This document shows, piece by piece, positions 41,566 through 50,774 of a stretch of 64,000 nt of DNA. Origin of the DNA: Cytobacillus solani. Its GTDB lineage: Bacteria > Bacillota > Bacilli > Bacillales > Cytobacillaceae. The stretch spans positions 738,361-802,360 of the forward strand of contig NZ_LJIX01000006.1 of the NCBI RefSeq assembly GCF_001420595.1. The letters are read 5' to 3'. A program made the position numbers and the translations under genes. A model generated the notes under the pieces. It ran no database searches. It was not told the DNA's origin and worked only from the letters and a program-made list of their open reading frames with translations. The first letter of the stretch is position 1, and every line of letters begins with the position of its first letter.

Positions 41566-42468
41566 CTAATATATATCTTCTAAGGCATTTTTTAAGTCTC
41601 TATATAAAAAAGTGTATCCATGTGCTAGAAGCTTTTGAGGCAGCACTTTTTGTCCTTCAAGTACAAGAATACTCATTTCCCCTAGTGCGATTTTTAAAGC
41701 AAACCGAGGTGCTGGGATCCAATGTGGCCGATGTAAAACCTTTCCGAGTGTCTGTCCAAACTCTTTCATCTTCACTGGATTCGGCGCCGTGAAGTTAACA
41801 GGTCCTTTTACATGTTTATTTGCAGCAACAAACAGAATGCCATTGACGACATCCTTGAGATGAATCCATGAAACCCATTGATCTCCGGATCCGACTGTGC
41901 CGCCAGCAAAAGCTTTATAAGGCAGGGCTATTCGCGGTAAGGCACCATCTGTGTCATCGAGAATAATGCCAAATCGGCAATAAACGGTTCGAATGCCTAA
42001 ATCTTCAGCATTATGAGCAGTTGCTTCCCATTGCTGAACCGTTCTTGCAAGAAAATCATCACCTGCTTCCCTTGAGTCTTCTGTGAAGGTTTCCGAATCT
42101 GATATGCCGTAAAATCCGACAGCACTTGCCTGTATGAGTACTTCAGGCTTTTTTTGAAGCCTGCTAAGTATTTTCTCAACTTCGTTAGTTGCTGAAATCC
42201 TGCTCTTCAAAATTCTTTTCTTTCGATTTTTCGACCATCTGCCGCTATTAATCGATTCGCCTGCAAGATTAATGAATACATCTACATCTTCTAAGATTTC
42301 CCATGGTCGGTCTCCTTCATTTAGCCATTGAACATAGGTAACTTGTTTTTTATTTTCCTTTACATCCATTTTTCTCGTTAAAATAAATACCTCATGTCCC
42401 TTTTGTACAAATTCCTTTGTCAACGCATGACCGACAAAACCGGTACCACCAGTCACTGCTATTTTCAT
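41566..42468 (-). CDS. yfhF: NAD-dependent epimerase-like protein (TIGR01777 family)
   Basis: 300 residues, short-chain Rossmann fold: AVTGGTGFVGHALTKEFV at the N-terminus, INLAGESINSGRW, QASAVGFYG and the C-terminal LARNGYTFLYRDLKNAL-like ending typical of YfhF/SDR39U1 sugar-nucleotide epimerase-like proteins. The substrate is unknown. AGGGGGA precedes the ATG at 42468; the upstream in-frame ATG at 42474 abuts it. It is divergent from recX, as in B. subtilis. Confidence 0.9.
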   Translation of the reverse strand: MKIAVTGGTGFVGHALTKEFVQKGHEVFILTRKMDVKENKKQVTYVQWLNEGDRPWEILEDVDVFINLAGESINSGRWSKNRKKRILKSRISATNEVEKILSRLQKKPEVLIQASAVGFYGISDSETFTEDSREAGDDFLARTVQQWEATAHNAEDLGIRTVYCRFGIILDDTDGALPRIALPYKAFAGGTVGSGDQWVSWIHLKDVVNGILFVAANKHVKGPVNFTAPNPVKMKEFGQTLGKVLHRPHWIPAPRFALKIALGEMSILVLEGQKVLPQKLLAHGYTFLYRDLKNALEDIY

Positions 42469-42573
42469 GCCCATTCCCCCTAGCTGCTTTTTGGCTAATT
42501 TGTTTATATATTTTCGATAGATTAGTCAGAAACCCTTTTTCAAATGTGATACATTAAAAGGGAGGTGAAGAAA

Positions 42574-43371
42574 ATGCCTACGATAACAAGAATTACAGTG
42601 CAGCAGAAAAAGACGGACCGATATAATATTTTTTTAGATGAAAAATATGCATTTAGTGTGGATGAGGATGTGTTGATTAAGCATCAGCTCAAAAAAGGAA
42701 TGGAGCTGGATGAATTTTCACTTTCTGAAATTGCCTATCAAGACGATATTAGAAAATCATACAACTTAGCGATTCAGTATTTAGCAAGAAGAATGCGCTC
42801 TGAAGCTGAGGTTCGAAAAGCTCTCAAGGATAAAGAAGTCGATGAAAGCATCGTTCAAGAGGTGATTCATCGATTATACGAGTACAGCTTTTTAAATGAC
42901 GAGGAATTTGCGATTGCCTTTGTACGAACAGCAATGAATACGACTGATAAAGGTACAGATGTGATTCGCAGGGAATTAAAGGAAAAGGGGATTTCGGATA
43001 ATATCTTAGAACGTGCTCTGAAAGAATATCCGTTTGAACAGGAACTAGATACAGCGATTAAGCTTTGCGAGAAGTTTGTCCAAAAAAACACACGAGATTC
43101 CTCAAGGGTCATGAAACAAAAGCTTGAACAAATGCTTTTCCGAAAGGGATATTCTTTAGGTATCATTCAGACTGCTCTATCAGAAATGGAGATGGAAAAA
43201 GCTGAGGATGAGGAAATGGCAGCATTGAGAATACACGCGGAAAAAGCGCATAGGAAATATGAAAAGCTTGAAGGCTTCGAGTATGAAAAGAAAATGAAAC
43301 AGGCACTTTTCCGAAAAGGCTTTGCCTTTGAATTGATTGAACAGGTTTTATCGCAGATTAACGAGCAGTAA
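42574..43371 (+). CDS. recX: Recombination regulator RecX
   Basis: Binds RecA filaments and modulates recombination. 265 residues in the long Firmicutes form, built from repeated three-helix units: YNLAIQYLARRMRSEAEVRK, FLNDEEFAIAFVRTAMN, GTDVIRRELKEKGIS, SRVMKQKLEQMLFRKGYS, and KKMKQALFRKGFAFELI at the end. GGGAGGTGA precedes the ATG at 42574; the GTG at 42565 overlaps that site. An unusual structured element begins directly after its stop. Confidence 0.93.
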   Translation: MPTITRITVQQKKTDRYNIFLDEKYAFSVDEDVLIKHQLKKGMELDEFSLSEIAYQDDIRKSYNLAIQYLARRMRSEAEVRKALKDKEVDESIVQEVIHRLYEYSFLNDEEFAIAFVRTAMNTTDKGTDVIRRELKEKGISDNILERALKEYPFEQELDTAIKLCEKFVQKNTRDSSRVMKQKLEQMLFRKGYSLGIIQTALSEMEMEKAEDEEMAALRIHAEKAHRKYEKLEGFEYEKKMKQALFRKGFAFELIEQVLSQINEQ

Positions 43372-43373
43372 GA

Positions 43374-43560
43374 CCCCCAATTCAAGGAAGTCGAGGAAAC
43401 GAAAAATTGTAAGTGGGGGATCAACTGCCCGTAAATGCCCGATTGGTTCAACTAGCCATCAGTGGGGATGATAGCCGACTTAGAACGCTACTTCCTGTGG
43501 CAACGTCGGTACTAGCACGTCCTATGGTCAGAAAACCTCTACTGATGGAAGTTTCACTTT
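43374..43560 (+). ncRNA. Structured element after recX, possible RNA or IS200/IS605-type remnant
   Basis: Complementary arms are visible at several levels: CCCCCA (43374-43379) with TGGGGG (43414-43419); CCATCAGT (43456-43463) with ACTGATGG (43541-43548); inside that, CCGAC (43475-43479) with GTCGG (43505-43509); and innermost GCTAC (43487-43491) with GTGGC (43497-43501). Base composition is GC-richer than the surroundings. The open frame across it has no ribosome site. Its texture recalls RNAs linked to IS200/IS605 elements (TnpB guide RNAs), but no tnpA or tnpB is present. Identity is unproven. Confidence 0.45.
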
Positions 43561-43580
43561 ATCCGAATATAGGGAAACTT

Positions 43581-43609
43581 AAAAATCACATGGCCACCAT
43601 GTGATTTTT
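43581..43609. terminator. Bidirectional terminator
   Basis: AAAAATCACATGG (43581-43593) pairs perfectly with CCATGTGATTTTT (43597-43609). It serves the recX side and the convergent SDR gene. Confidence 0.88.
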
Positions 43610-43623
43610 ATATTTTAAATAAA

Positions 43624-44298
43624 CTACTTTTCTGATTCAATAATAATTGCATCTTTTTCGATATTCGCCAAAATCTTATCTGCAATTTCAGCAGGGGAAC
43701 GAAGTCTGGATTTGTCCTTTATAAAATGGTTATGGTCCCAAAATGGAGTGTCCATTCCACCCATGTAGACCGCTTTTATCATTATACCTGTATGCCCATA
43801 CTCGATCTGTAAGCTTTCTGTAAATCCTCGAACAGCAAATTTACTTGCAGCATAACCGGATTCATTTATCTTTCCTCTAAGGCCAGCAGTTGAAATAATA
43901 TTCATTACTAATCCTTCATTTTTTTCAACAAGATATGGCAGGACTGCTTGTGATATATAGATGGTTCCTAGTACATTTACGTGAAGCATTTCTTCTATTT
44001 CAGCATGAGGCATTTGTTCAAAAGGTCCAAAATGACCGATTCCAGCATTGTTGATTAGACCGTAAATGGTGAATTGTTTTGCAGCTTGGCTTATGAATGC
44101 TTGGATTTCTGATGGGCTGCTAATATCTACAGCAAAGGAATCGGCATGTCCATTTTCAGCCTGGATTTGTTCTTCAACTTCCTTCAGCTTTTCAAAAGTT
44201 CTCCCAATCAAAAGCAAATGATAACCCTGCCTGCTATAACGGATGGCAAGCTCTTTTCCTAATCCAGATCCTGCACCTGTGATGATAATCGATTTCAT
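43624..44298 (-). CDS. Short-chain dehydrogenase/reductase
   Basis: 224 residues of the classical SDR type: cofactor motif TGAGSGLGKEL, NNAGIGHFGPF, the catalytic YAASKFAVRGF (Y-x3-K), and a serine in NIISTAGLRG. The arginine after the first strand (GRTFEKL) suggests NADP preference. It lies between recX and yfhH, where B. subtilis has no SDR gene, so it is an insertion relative to that order. The substrate is unknown. GGAGCAAAC precedes the ATG. Confidence 0.88.
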   Translation of the reverse strand: MKSIIITGAGSGLGKELAIRYSRQGYHLLLIGRTFEKLKEVEEQIQAENGHADSFAVDISSPSEIQAFISQAAKQFTIYGLINNAGIGHFGPFEQMPHAEIEEMLHVNVLGTIYISQAVLPYLVEKNEGLVMNIISTAGLRGKINESGYAASKFAVRGFTESLQIEYGHTGIMIKAVYMGGMDTPFWDHNHFIKDKSRLRSPAEIADKILANIEKDAIIIESEK

Positions 44299-44439
44299 AT
44301 GTTTGCTCCTTATGTAAAATCTTTAGGCTTTTCTAAGCGCTCACAATTCAATATACTTAATATGTCCATTTAAAGTCTATAGTGAGTGTTTACTTCTAAT
44401 GTTACACCTATAAGGAAAAGATGGGAAGGGTGAAGGATC

Positions 44440-44754
44440 ATGCCAGAAAAAAGATATAGTGAAATGTCAAAATATGAGCTGCAGCAGGAGATTTCCCGTT
44501 TAAATGAAAAGGCGAGGAAAGCAGAACAAATGGGGATGGTTAATGAGTTTGGTGTTATGGAAAGAAAGGCAGTCATGGCAAAATCCTATTTATTAGATCC
44601 AGATGATTACCAACCAGGAGAGCTTTATGAAATTGAAGGCGATCCGGGCTCATACTTTAAGATTGATTATATGAATGGAGTATTTGCATGGGGATTCCGC
44701 TTAAACGGGGATAAAGCGGAAGAGGCAATACCGATTTCGATGTTGAAAAAATAG
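44440..44754 (+). CDS. yfhH: YfhH-like protein (DUF1811)
   Basis: 104 residues, same length as the B. subtilis protein. It has an N-terminal helical part (KRYSEMSKYELQQEISRLNE, ARKAEQMGMVNEF) followed by a small beta domain (YFKIDYMNGVFAWGFRLN). DUF1811 proteins are conserved in Bacilli with unknown function. GGGAAGGGTGAAGG lies upstream of the ATG. Syntenic with recX-yfhH in B. subtilis apart from the intervening SDR gene. Confidence 0.9.
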   Translation: MPEKRYSEMSKYELQQEISRLNEKARKAEQMGMVNEFGVMERKAVMAKSYLLDPDDYQPGELYEIEGDPGSYFKIDYMNGVFAWGFRLNGDKAEEAIPISMLKK

Positions 44755-44789
44755 AAGAAAGAGGGGGGGAATTCCTCTTTCTTCCGGAA

Positions 44790-44940
44790 ATGTCTAGCTC
44801 CAGCGCCTATCGCCTATCAAACTTCAGGTCTCCTCCCTACGATAAGTCAACATCGGTTCGCTCACGCTCACCTTGTTTCCTTTATCTCTGTCGGAGCCCC
44901 TCCAGTTTGTGCGGCGATGACCAAGGCGCTTCCGCTTTTC
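44790..44940. repeat. Dispersed intergenic repeat, copy 3
   Basis: Core closely matches 7151-7302: CAGCGCCTATCGCCTATCAA, CTACGATAAGTCAACATCGG, TTCCTTTATCTC and CCAGTTTGTGCGGCGATG-like blocks. AGCGCCT (44802-44808) pairs with AGGCGCT (44924-44930). It ends exactly where the stop codon of the minus-strand YpzG-like gene begins. Confidence 0.85.
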
Positions 44941-45084
44941 TTACGATCTTTTTCTCGTTTGTGCTTCTAATATCACAAGATTTTGGGATAGCTGTGTTTC
45001 TCCATTAATCTGTGAATGTGCATGCTTTGGCCTAAAATTTGGTGCGTTGAATTTCGTATGGAAGAAGTTTTTTGGTTTTCCCAT
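44941..45084 (-). CDS. YpzG-family small protein
   Basis: A 47-residue gene found on the minus strand between a repeat copy and sspK. The product has FNAPNFRPKHAHSQINGETQ and ends LVILEAQTRKRS, the pattern of the YpzG-like family of very small Bacillus proteins, some of which are spore-associated. GGAGGGCTTGATA precedes the ATG at 45084. Function unknown. Confidence 0.75.
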   Translation of the reverse strand: MGKPKNFFHTKFNAPNFRPKHAHSQINGETQLSQNLVILEAQTRKRS

Positions 45085-45120
45085 TATCAAGCCCTCCTCG
45101 TTTTAAGCATGTATCATGTA

Positions 45121-45291
45121 CTAAAAATCAGGTGTATCACTGTCGCGGTTAGATGAAGCCTGCATTCTTTCCTGAGGATGGGTATTGATTGTTCCATTTG
45201 CCCTCAGGGAGTTGTACTCAGCCTTTGCACGAGGCTCGCCCTCGAATTTATTATTGTTTTGGTTTGGGAAGTTCTTTGCTTTGTTTCGCAT
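45121..45291 (-). CDS. sspK: Small acid-soluble spore protein K
   Basis: A 56-residue minor spore protein, read from the minus strand. [19 protein letters not shown] followed by [20 protein letters not shown] is the SspK family sequence, ending with [10 protein letters not shown]. It is present in dormant spores and degraded on germination. AGGAGG stands 7 bases before the ATG at 45291. Its place between yfhH and yfhJ is as in B. subtilis. Expression is expected from SigG; the promoter was not located. Confidence 0.88.
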   Translation of the reverse strand: MRNKAKNFPNQNNNKFEGEPRAKAEYNSLRANGTINTHPQERMQASSNRDSDTPDF

Positions 45292-45411
45292 GTACAGCCT
45301 CCTAGACCCTCATTTAAAACCGTGAAAGCATTCATGCATCTCACGTAAATTTAGTATTTGTTATTCTTAAAAAAGGTATGATGGATAGTTAATGGAAATG
45401 GGGTGAAAGAA

Positions 45412-45681
45412 ATGAATGACAACCAGAAAAGATTATTTGAACGATTGCTTGAATTAAACGATCAGCTCTCAGCAAATCAAGCACAAACTTGGGTTGAGCT
45501 ATTATGGGAGGATTTCGAAGCGACTTATGCAAAAGCAGGCAGAGAGTATAAAGGGAGCGAGATGACTGAAAAGGTAGTCAGTCAATGGATTGAGTATTAT
45601 GGGGACAAGCTCCATGAATTTGTGGCCCACAATCCGAAGTATAAGCATTTGCTTACTGAGGATCAAAGCAAGCTGCATTAA
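45412..45681 (+). CDS. yfhJ: YfhJ-like protein (WVELL family)
   Basis: 89 residues. QAQTWVELLWEDFEATYAKA is the defining WVELL motif, followed by MTEKVVSQWIEYYGDKLHEF. The protein is small, acidic and helical; function unknown. GGGGTGAAAGAA provides the ribosome site for the ATG at 45412; the upstream GTG at 45403 overlaps it. A hairpin follows the stop. Confidence 0.88.
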   Translation: MNDNQKRLFERLLELNDQLSANQAQTWVELLWEDFEATYAKAGREYKGSEMTEKVVSQWIEYYGDKLHEFVAHNPKYKHLLTEDQSKLH

Positions 45682-45683
45682 AA

Positions 45684-45710
45684 CAGGCTGTCTCATGCGA
45701 GACGGCCTGC
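45684..45710. terminator. Hairpin between yfhJ and yfhP
   Basis: CAGGCTGTCTC pairs with GAGACGGCCTG around ATGC. No T-run follows on the + strand; it sits between convergent stops and may protect both ends. Confidence 0.6.
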
Positions 45711-45715
45711 TCAAT

Positions 45716-46696
45716 TTAACCCGGAATGATTTCTAGTTTTTTCCGCAGCTTTTCTTCACTAAAAATCCATCCAGTATATGATGTTAAAATGTCTAATTGA
45801 TGATTTAATTGGACAACCGCAACAAATGGGTAATAATCATTGCTTCGATAGCGAAGATCAATGAAACGAACTTCATAATAATCATCATATTCGTCAATTT
45901 CCCAGCGATAGACTGGTGAAAATGATAAAAAGGCAGATAAGTTTTTGTCTTTTTTGGCAGCCTCTAATACGGGTGTCTCCGGTATGGGTACGCGATTAAA
46001 TTGATCTAAAATACAAACCTTGCTATCGATCGCACGTCCGACAAAAAATTGATGCTTATTCATCACAGCAATACGCCACTGCTTAAATTTCATTGTCGGA
46101 GCAATAATGATTTCAGTTGCATCAGGAATCATCGTTTTGACTTCCTTCATTACTTTACGCTGTGCGACAAAACGCAGGATATAGTAGATGAATAAAATGG
46201 CGTAAATTGAAATAAATGTATATCCGGGATTTGCACCAAGTGCCCATATTAGAAGACCGACAATATGAATCCCGAAAATATACGGATCAAATGTGTTAAT
46301 GACGCCTAGTGCGACCCATTTGGAAGAAAAAGGCCGTAACGCCTGTGTTCCATAAGCATTAAAGATATCAACAAATACATGAAGAAAAACCGCAATAAAG
46401 GTCCATATCCATAGATGAAGTACATTTGTCTCAGGGAAAAACGGATATATGACCGCTGTTAAGGCAATTGGCCAAAGTAAAACAGCGGGTATGGAGTGGG
46501 TAATCCCACGATGATTTCGAATATAAACCGCATTACTCTTTAATTTTAAAACCGTATCAATATCGGGTATTTGTGAACCGATAATCGTTCCAATCATGAC
46601 GCTAGTTGTTGCAGCAGTGCTTTCTGTAACAACCGGATCTAACGTTGCAATGCCTGCTAGTGCAAGTCCCATAACGATATGTGTACCTGTGTCCAA
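45716..46696 (-). CDS. yfhP: YfhP-like membrane-bound metal-dependent hydrolase (DUF457)
   Basis: 326 residues. The N-terminal half has four or five membrane segments with conserved histidines and acids (TGTHIVMGLALAG; IGSQIPDIDTVLKL; NHRGITHSIPAVLLW; HVFVDIFNAYGTQ), the DUF457 metal-site pattern. The C-terminal 120 residues are soluble. Homologues in other species are linked to DNA-damage control by LexA or to phospholipid-related work, but the reaction is not settled. GGAGGTCATTCC lies before the ATG. It is divergent from mutY, as in B. subtilis. Confidence 0.88.
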   Translation of the reverse strand: MDTGTHIVMGLALAGIATLDPVVTESTAATTSVMIGTIIGSQIPDIDTVLKLKSNAVYIRNHRGITHSIPAVLLWPIALTAVIYPFFPETNVLHLWIWTFIAVFLHVFVDIFNAYGTQALRPFSSKWVALGVINTFDPYIFGIHIVGLLIWALGANPGYTFISIYAILFIYYILRFVAQRKVMKEVKTMIPDATEIIIAPTMKFKQWRIAVMNKHQFFVGRAIDSKVCILDQFNRVPIPETPVLEAAKKDKNLSAFLSFSPVYRWEIDEYDDYYEVRFIDLRYRSNDYYPFVAVVQLNHQLDILTSYTGWIFSEEKLRKKLEIIPG

Positions 46697-46912
46697 GGGG
46701 AATGACCTCCTTCATTTAGAGGATGTTCTAAAAGGGACCGAAAAATTATTTGTGATATTAAATTGCAAAGCCTTCATTTATAATTTTAGCCTTATTGCTC
46801 TTGAAACACTAGTGAAGAAAAGAGTAATTTTTAAAGAAAAACTGAAAAAGGAACTGTAGTTATTTTCCCAATAAACCATTTTGATATCCAAAGGATGATG
46901 GAGGAACAAATC

Positions 46913-48016
46913 TTGATAAATAATGAAATAAGCCAGTTGAACAAGATAGATGCAGCAAAATTTCAGCAAGACTTAATCGGCTGGTTTGAAGCTGAACAAA
47001 GGGATCTTCCATGGAGAAAGGATCAGGACCCCTATAAAGTATGGGTATCTGAAATCATGCTGCAGCAAACACGTGTTGATACTGTTATACCCTATTTTCA
47101 CAATTTTATTGAACAATTTCCAACGATTGAAGCCCTTTCGAATGCAGATGAAGAGAAAGTATTGAAGGCTTGGGAAGGACTTGGCTATTATTCAAGGGCT
47201 CGAAATCTTCAATCAGCCGTAAGAGAAGTTCATGAGAAATATGATGGAAAAGTGCCGAATGATCCCAAGGAGATTTCATCTTTAAAAGGTGTGGGTCCTT
47301 ATACTGCAGGGGCTATTTTAAGCATTGCATACGGCATTCCCGAACCAGCCGTTGATGGAAATGTGATGCGTGTTCTTTCAAGAATTTTATCCATTTGGGA
47401 GGATATTGCAAAAGCATCCTCAAGAAAGGTATTTGAAGAGGCAGTAAGAAAGCTGATTTCTCACAGCAATCCTTCCTTTTTTAATCAGGCATTAATGGAG
47501 TTAGGGGCATTAATTTGTACTCCTACATCACCTAGCTGCTTACTATGTCCAGTTCGGGAACATTGCCATGCTTTTCATGAAGGAACCGAAAAAGATTTGC
47601 CTATTAAGACAAAAACGAAAAAGCATCGGCATGTTCAGATTGTAGCGGCTGTGCTCAGAAATAATGAAGGAAAATTTCTTATTCATAAAAGACCGAGTAA
47701 AGGGCTGCTAGCAAACCTGTGGGAATTTCCAAATGTAGAGGTGCTTCTGCCTCACATAAATGAAAAAGAACAATTAAAGGATGCAGTAAAAGAATTATTC
47801 AAAACAGATATAGAGATTGATGAAATGATTGGCCAAATTGAGCATGTGTTCTCACATTTAACGTGGAATATAAATGCATATAAAGGACAAGTTCACTTTA
47901 TGGAAAAGGAAGCGGAGGACTTAAGGTTAGTAACTGCGGAGGAAATGAAGGAATTTTCCTTTTCGGTATCACATCAAAAAATACTTCAGCAGTTTATTGA
48001 AAGTGAAGAAGAATGA
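46913..48016 (+). CDS. mutY: Adenine DNA glycosylase
   Basis: Removes adenine mispaired with 8-oxoguanine. 367 residues: the HhH glycosylase domain with catalytic E47 ([12 protein letters not shown]), the hairpin [13 protein letters not shown] and catalytic D148 (AVDGNVMR), then the [4Fe-4S] loop with cysteines 202, 209, 212 and 218, and a C-terminal Nudix-like 8-oxoG recognition domain. The frame opens at ATG 46895, but GGAGGA lies just after it and is spaced for the TTG at 46913. It is divergent from yfhP and followed by the convergent yfhS. Confidence 0.94.
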   Translation: MINNEISQLNKIDAAKFQQDLIGWFEAEQRDLPWRKDQDPYKVWVSEIMLQQTRVDTVIPYFHNFIEQFPTIEALSNADEEKVLKAWEGLGYYSRARNLQSAVREVHEKYDGKVPNDPKEISSLKGVGPYTAGAILSIAYGIPEPAVDGNVMRVLSRILSIWEDIAKASSRKVFEEAVRKLISHSNPSFFNQALMELGALICTPTSPSCLLCPVREHCHAFHEGTEKDLPIKTKTKKHRHVQIVAAVLRNNEGKFLIHKRPSKGLLANLWEFPNVEVLLPHINEKEQLKDAVKELFKTDIEIDEMIGQIEHVFSHLTWNINAYKGQVHFMEKEAEDLRLVTAEEMKEFSFSVSHQKILQQFIESEEE

Positions 48017-48034
48017 AAAGGGGGGTGTCCCTTT

Positions 48035-48229
48035 TCATTCGGTCTTAAGATTTTTTAATCCTCCCCGATTTTGGATCTCTTCAACGATTTCTTTTTGAAT
48101 CACTTGACCTTCTGCATTCAAATAGGGGACAATTTGCTGGAAAGAGTGATGAAAGAAAGCAAGTTCATCATTTTTCCAATCTGTCTTTGCCATCATCGAT
48201 AATTCAGTCATATCTCGCCCATCATACAT
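48035..48229 (-). CDS. yfhS: YfhS-like small protein
   Basis: 64 residues, acidic and helical: TDWKNDELAFFHHSFQQIVP, then YLNAEGQVIQKEIVEEIQNR and GGLKN. The call rests on position (between mutY and fabL) and on the EIENRGGL-like ending. AAAGGA is spaced for the ATG at 48229. Function unknown; B. subtilis YfhS is sporulation-linked. Confidence 0.65.
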   Translation of the reverse strand: MYDGRDMTELSMMAKTDWKNDELAFFHHSFQQIVPYLNAEGQVIQKEIVEEIQNRGGLKNLKTE

Positions 48230-48274
48230 AAGCAACTTCCTTTCAAAATCATAGTAGTATCTTTATTGTTATGA

Positions 48275-49114
<840 letters not shown>

Positions 49115-49149
49115 GCTTCCCAAAGCAAAGGAGTTCTAGTTAGAGGGGG

Positions 49150-49430
49150 ACTTTGGACGAGAAAATCGGGTTCTGTAGCAAAGGAGTCCGAACCAGAGGC
49201 GACTTCAGACAAGAAATCAGGTTTCCAGAGCAAAGGAGTCCGAACCAGAGGCGACTTCGGACAAGAAAGCCGGTTTCCAGAGCAAAGGAGTCCGAACCAG
49301 TGGTGACTTCAGACAAGAAATTCGGATTCTGTAGAAAAGGAGTCCGAACCAGGACCAATTTCGGACAAGAAGGTCGATATCCAGAGCGAAGGAGTCTGAA
49401 CCTGAACCGACTTCAGAGTAGTTATTTTAA
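49150..49430. repeat. 52-bp tandem repeat, five units
   Basis: The block GCAAAGGAGTCCGAACC (or a close variant) begins at 49178, 49230, 49282, 49334 and 49386, exactly 52 bases apart. Each unit carries GTCCGAA then TTCGGAC 11 bases later (some units with TTCAGAC). In the last unit GTCTGAA faces TTCAGAG, a change that keeps pairing at the variable position. A period of 52 is not a multiple of 3, so it is not a protein repeat. Confidence 0.9.
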
Positions 49431-49559
49431 AAAATTCAAGAGAAATAGAAGAACCACTGCCTAGCATAAATTGATACTACCCATCCGAAATTTATTTTTA
49501 AAAATATGTGGATATTTCCTCTGCGCTTGGACAAATTAATAGGCGTGGAGGTGATAACT

Positions 49560-49757
49560 ATGGCAAAACAACCAAATCAATCTCAAGCTGGAACGAACAT
49601 TCAAGAAGTAAGACAACAAAATGCTCAATCAGCTGGTGCAGGTGCTGGTCAATTCGGAACAGAATTTGCTAGCGAAACAAATGCACAAGAAGTAAGACAA
49701 CAAAACCAACAAGCAGAAGCTCGTAAAGCGAAAAACTCAGGCTCTCAAGGTCAGTAA
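49560..49757 (+). CDS. sspE: Gamma-type small acid-soluble spore protein
   Basis: A 65-residue spore storage protein. Two imperfect repeats are visible: GTNIQEVRQQNAQSAG and ETNAQEVRQQNQQAEARKA, joined by GQFGTEFASE, which contains the GPR germination protease site type. It is glutamine-rich and has no DNA-binding alpha/beta SASP motif. GTGGAGGTGATAACT precedes the ATG; upstream in-frame starts are ignored. It supplies amino acids during germination and shows that the organism forms endospores. Confidence 0.95.
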   Translation: MAKQPNQSQAGTNIQEVRQQNAQSAGAGAGQFGTEFASETNAQEVRQQNQQAEARKAKNSGSQGQ

Positions 49758-49761
49758 TAGC

Positions 49762-49800
49762 AAAGAAAGGCGCTCTTCATTCGGAAGGGTGCCTTTTTCT
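49762..49800 (+). terminator. Terminator of sspE
   Basis: GGCGCTCTTC pairs with GGAAGGGTGCC-type bases (G:T pairs allowed), flanked by AAAGAAA and CTTTTTCTTTTTT. Confidence 0.85.
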
Positions 49801-49803
49801 TTT

Positions 49804-50156
49804 TTGTCTAGCGCAAGCGGCCCATCCCTGTCTGACAGGACGTACTAGTGTTGACAATACGACAGGACAAGGAAAGCTTCGTCAGTAACGCATCGCACGA
49901 CTAAAAGTGAAGCTTTTAGGAGGACGTCGCGTTTTTGTCGACCTCGAGGTCACAAGCTTGTCTAGTTGCGGCACCCACTGACTCGTGTCATAAGCCAATC
50001 CATTTCAGAAGGCAAAATACACCTGCTTACAGGTCTTGCCATATGCAGTCGTCTCTGAACAGTCGCCTCCGCAATTCAATCAAGCCTTCCCAAAAAGGAT
50101 GCAGTGAGTCTATTCTTGTGCTTATCAGTGGTAATCAAGGAGCTTGTACTTTTCTT
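49804..50156. repeat. Composite intergenic repeat, fourth relative of the dispersed family
   Basis: It starts TTGTCTAGCGCAAGCG, as copy 2 does, and ends AAGGAGCTTGTACTTTTCTT, like the other copies, but is about 350 bases long. A second TTGTCTAG lies near 49960, dividing it into two parts with unrelated interiors, the first containing CTGTCTGACAGGACG-like short inverted repeats. No credible gene lies in it. From 50157 to the ygaB start nothing else was recognised. Confidence 0.65.
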
Positions 50157-50312
50157 AGTTTAGTTTTATCAATTAAGGCAATAATGAGTATGTGAAAAAT
50201 CCACGTTCCTTTCGACAAAACTTCCCTCGGCTCAACAGAAGTAGTCAAAGGAATCGCGGAGGAATGAGAGAATACATAATACAGAAAAAACAAACAGGAC
50301 GGTGATACTCGA

Positions 50313-50567
50313 ATGATGAAAAACTTTGATCTTTTAGTAACAGAACAAATGCAAACAATGGAAAAACTATTATATCTTCAAAGTGAGCTTGAGCGTTGTG
50401 AAGAAATTGAAGAAGAGCTAAAATCGCTTCAGCAGGAGACAGAGCTAGAAAGTCTTCAAACTGAAATTGCTCATATGAAAAAAGAGTTAAGAGAGATTCA
50501 TCGTGTATTTGAATGCCAAACAGAGGAAGTCATTCGTTCTTATCAAGAGGTGAAAGTTTCGGTATAA
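50313..50567 (+). CDS. ygaB: YgaB-like coiled-coil protein
   Basis: 84 residues, almost entirely one coiled coil: SELERCEEIEEELKSLQQET, then IAHMKKELREIHRVFECQTE. It has two cysteines. Its position between sspE and ygaC and its length fit YgaB. Function unknown. GGACGGTGATACTCGA lies before the ATG. Confidence 0.82.
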   Translation: MMKNFDLLVTEQMQTMEKLLYLQSELERCEEIEEELKSLQQETELESLQTEIAHMKKELREIHRVFECQTEEVIRSYQEVKVSV

Positions 50568-50774
50568 AAGGTTCGTTTCGAAACTGTTTATATTTTTTCT
50601 ATTAGCCATTGAGGATTTTCAATGGCTCTTTGTTTTAAATTTCTACTGAAACCGTTATAATAAATAGAAAAAGGATTCGTACTTTGTTGCCTTCAGTTGA
50701 TTTAGAAATTTTTAAGAGTAGAAGCATTTCAGTTAGGTTTCAAAGCCCGGGTATATGAAAGTAGGGGAGAAAGA

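Noticed and set aside
43413-43604. A 63-codon frame after recX
   Set aside because: It lies over nested stems and a terminator, has no ribosome site, and the composition does not look coding.
49153-49464. A 103-codon open frame across the 52-bp array
   Set aside because: The repeat period is not a multiple of three, there is no good ribosome site, and the frame only reflects the repeat.
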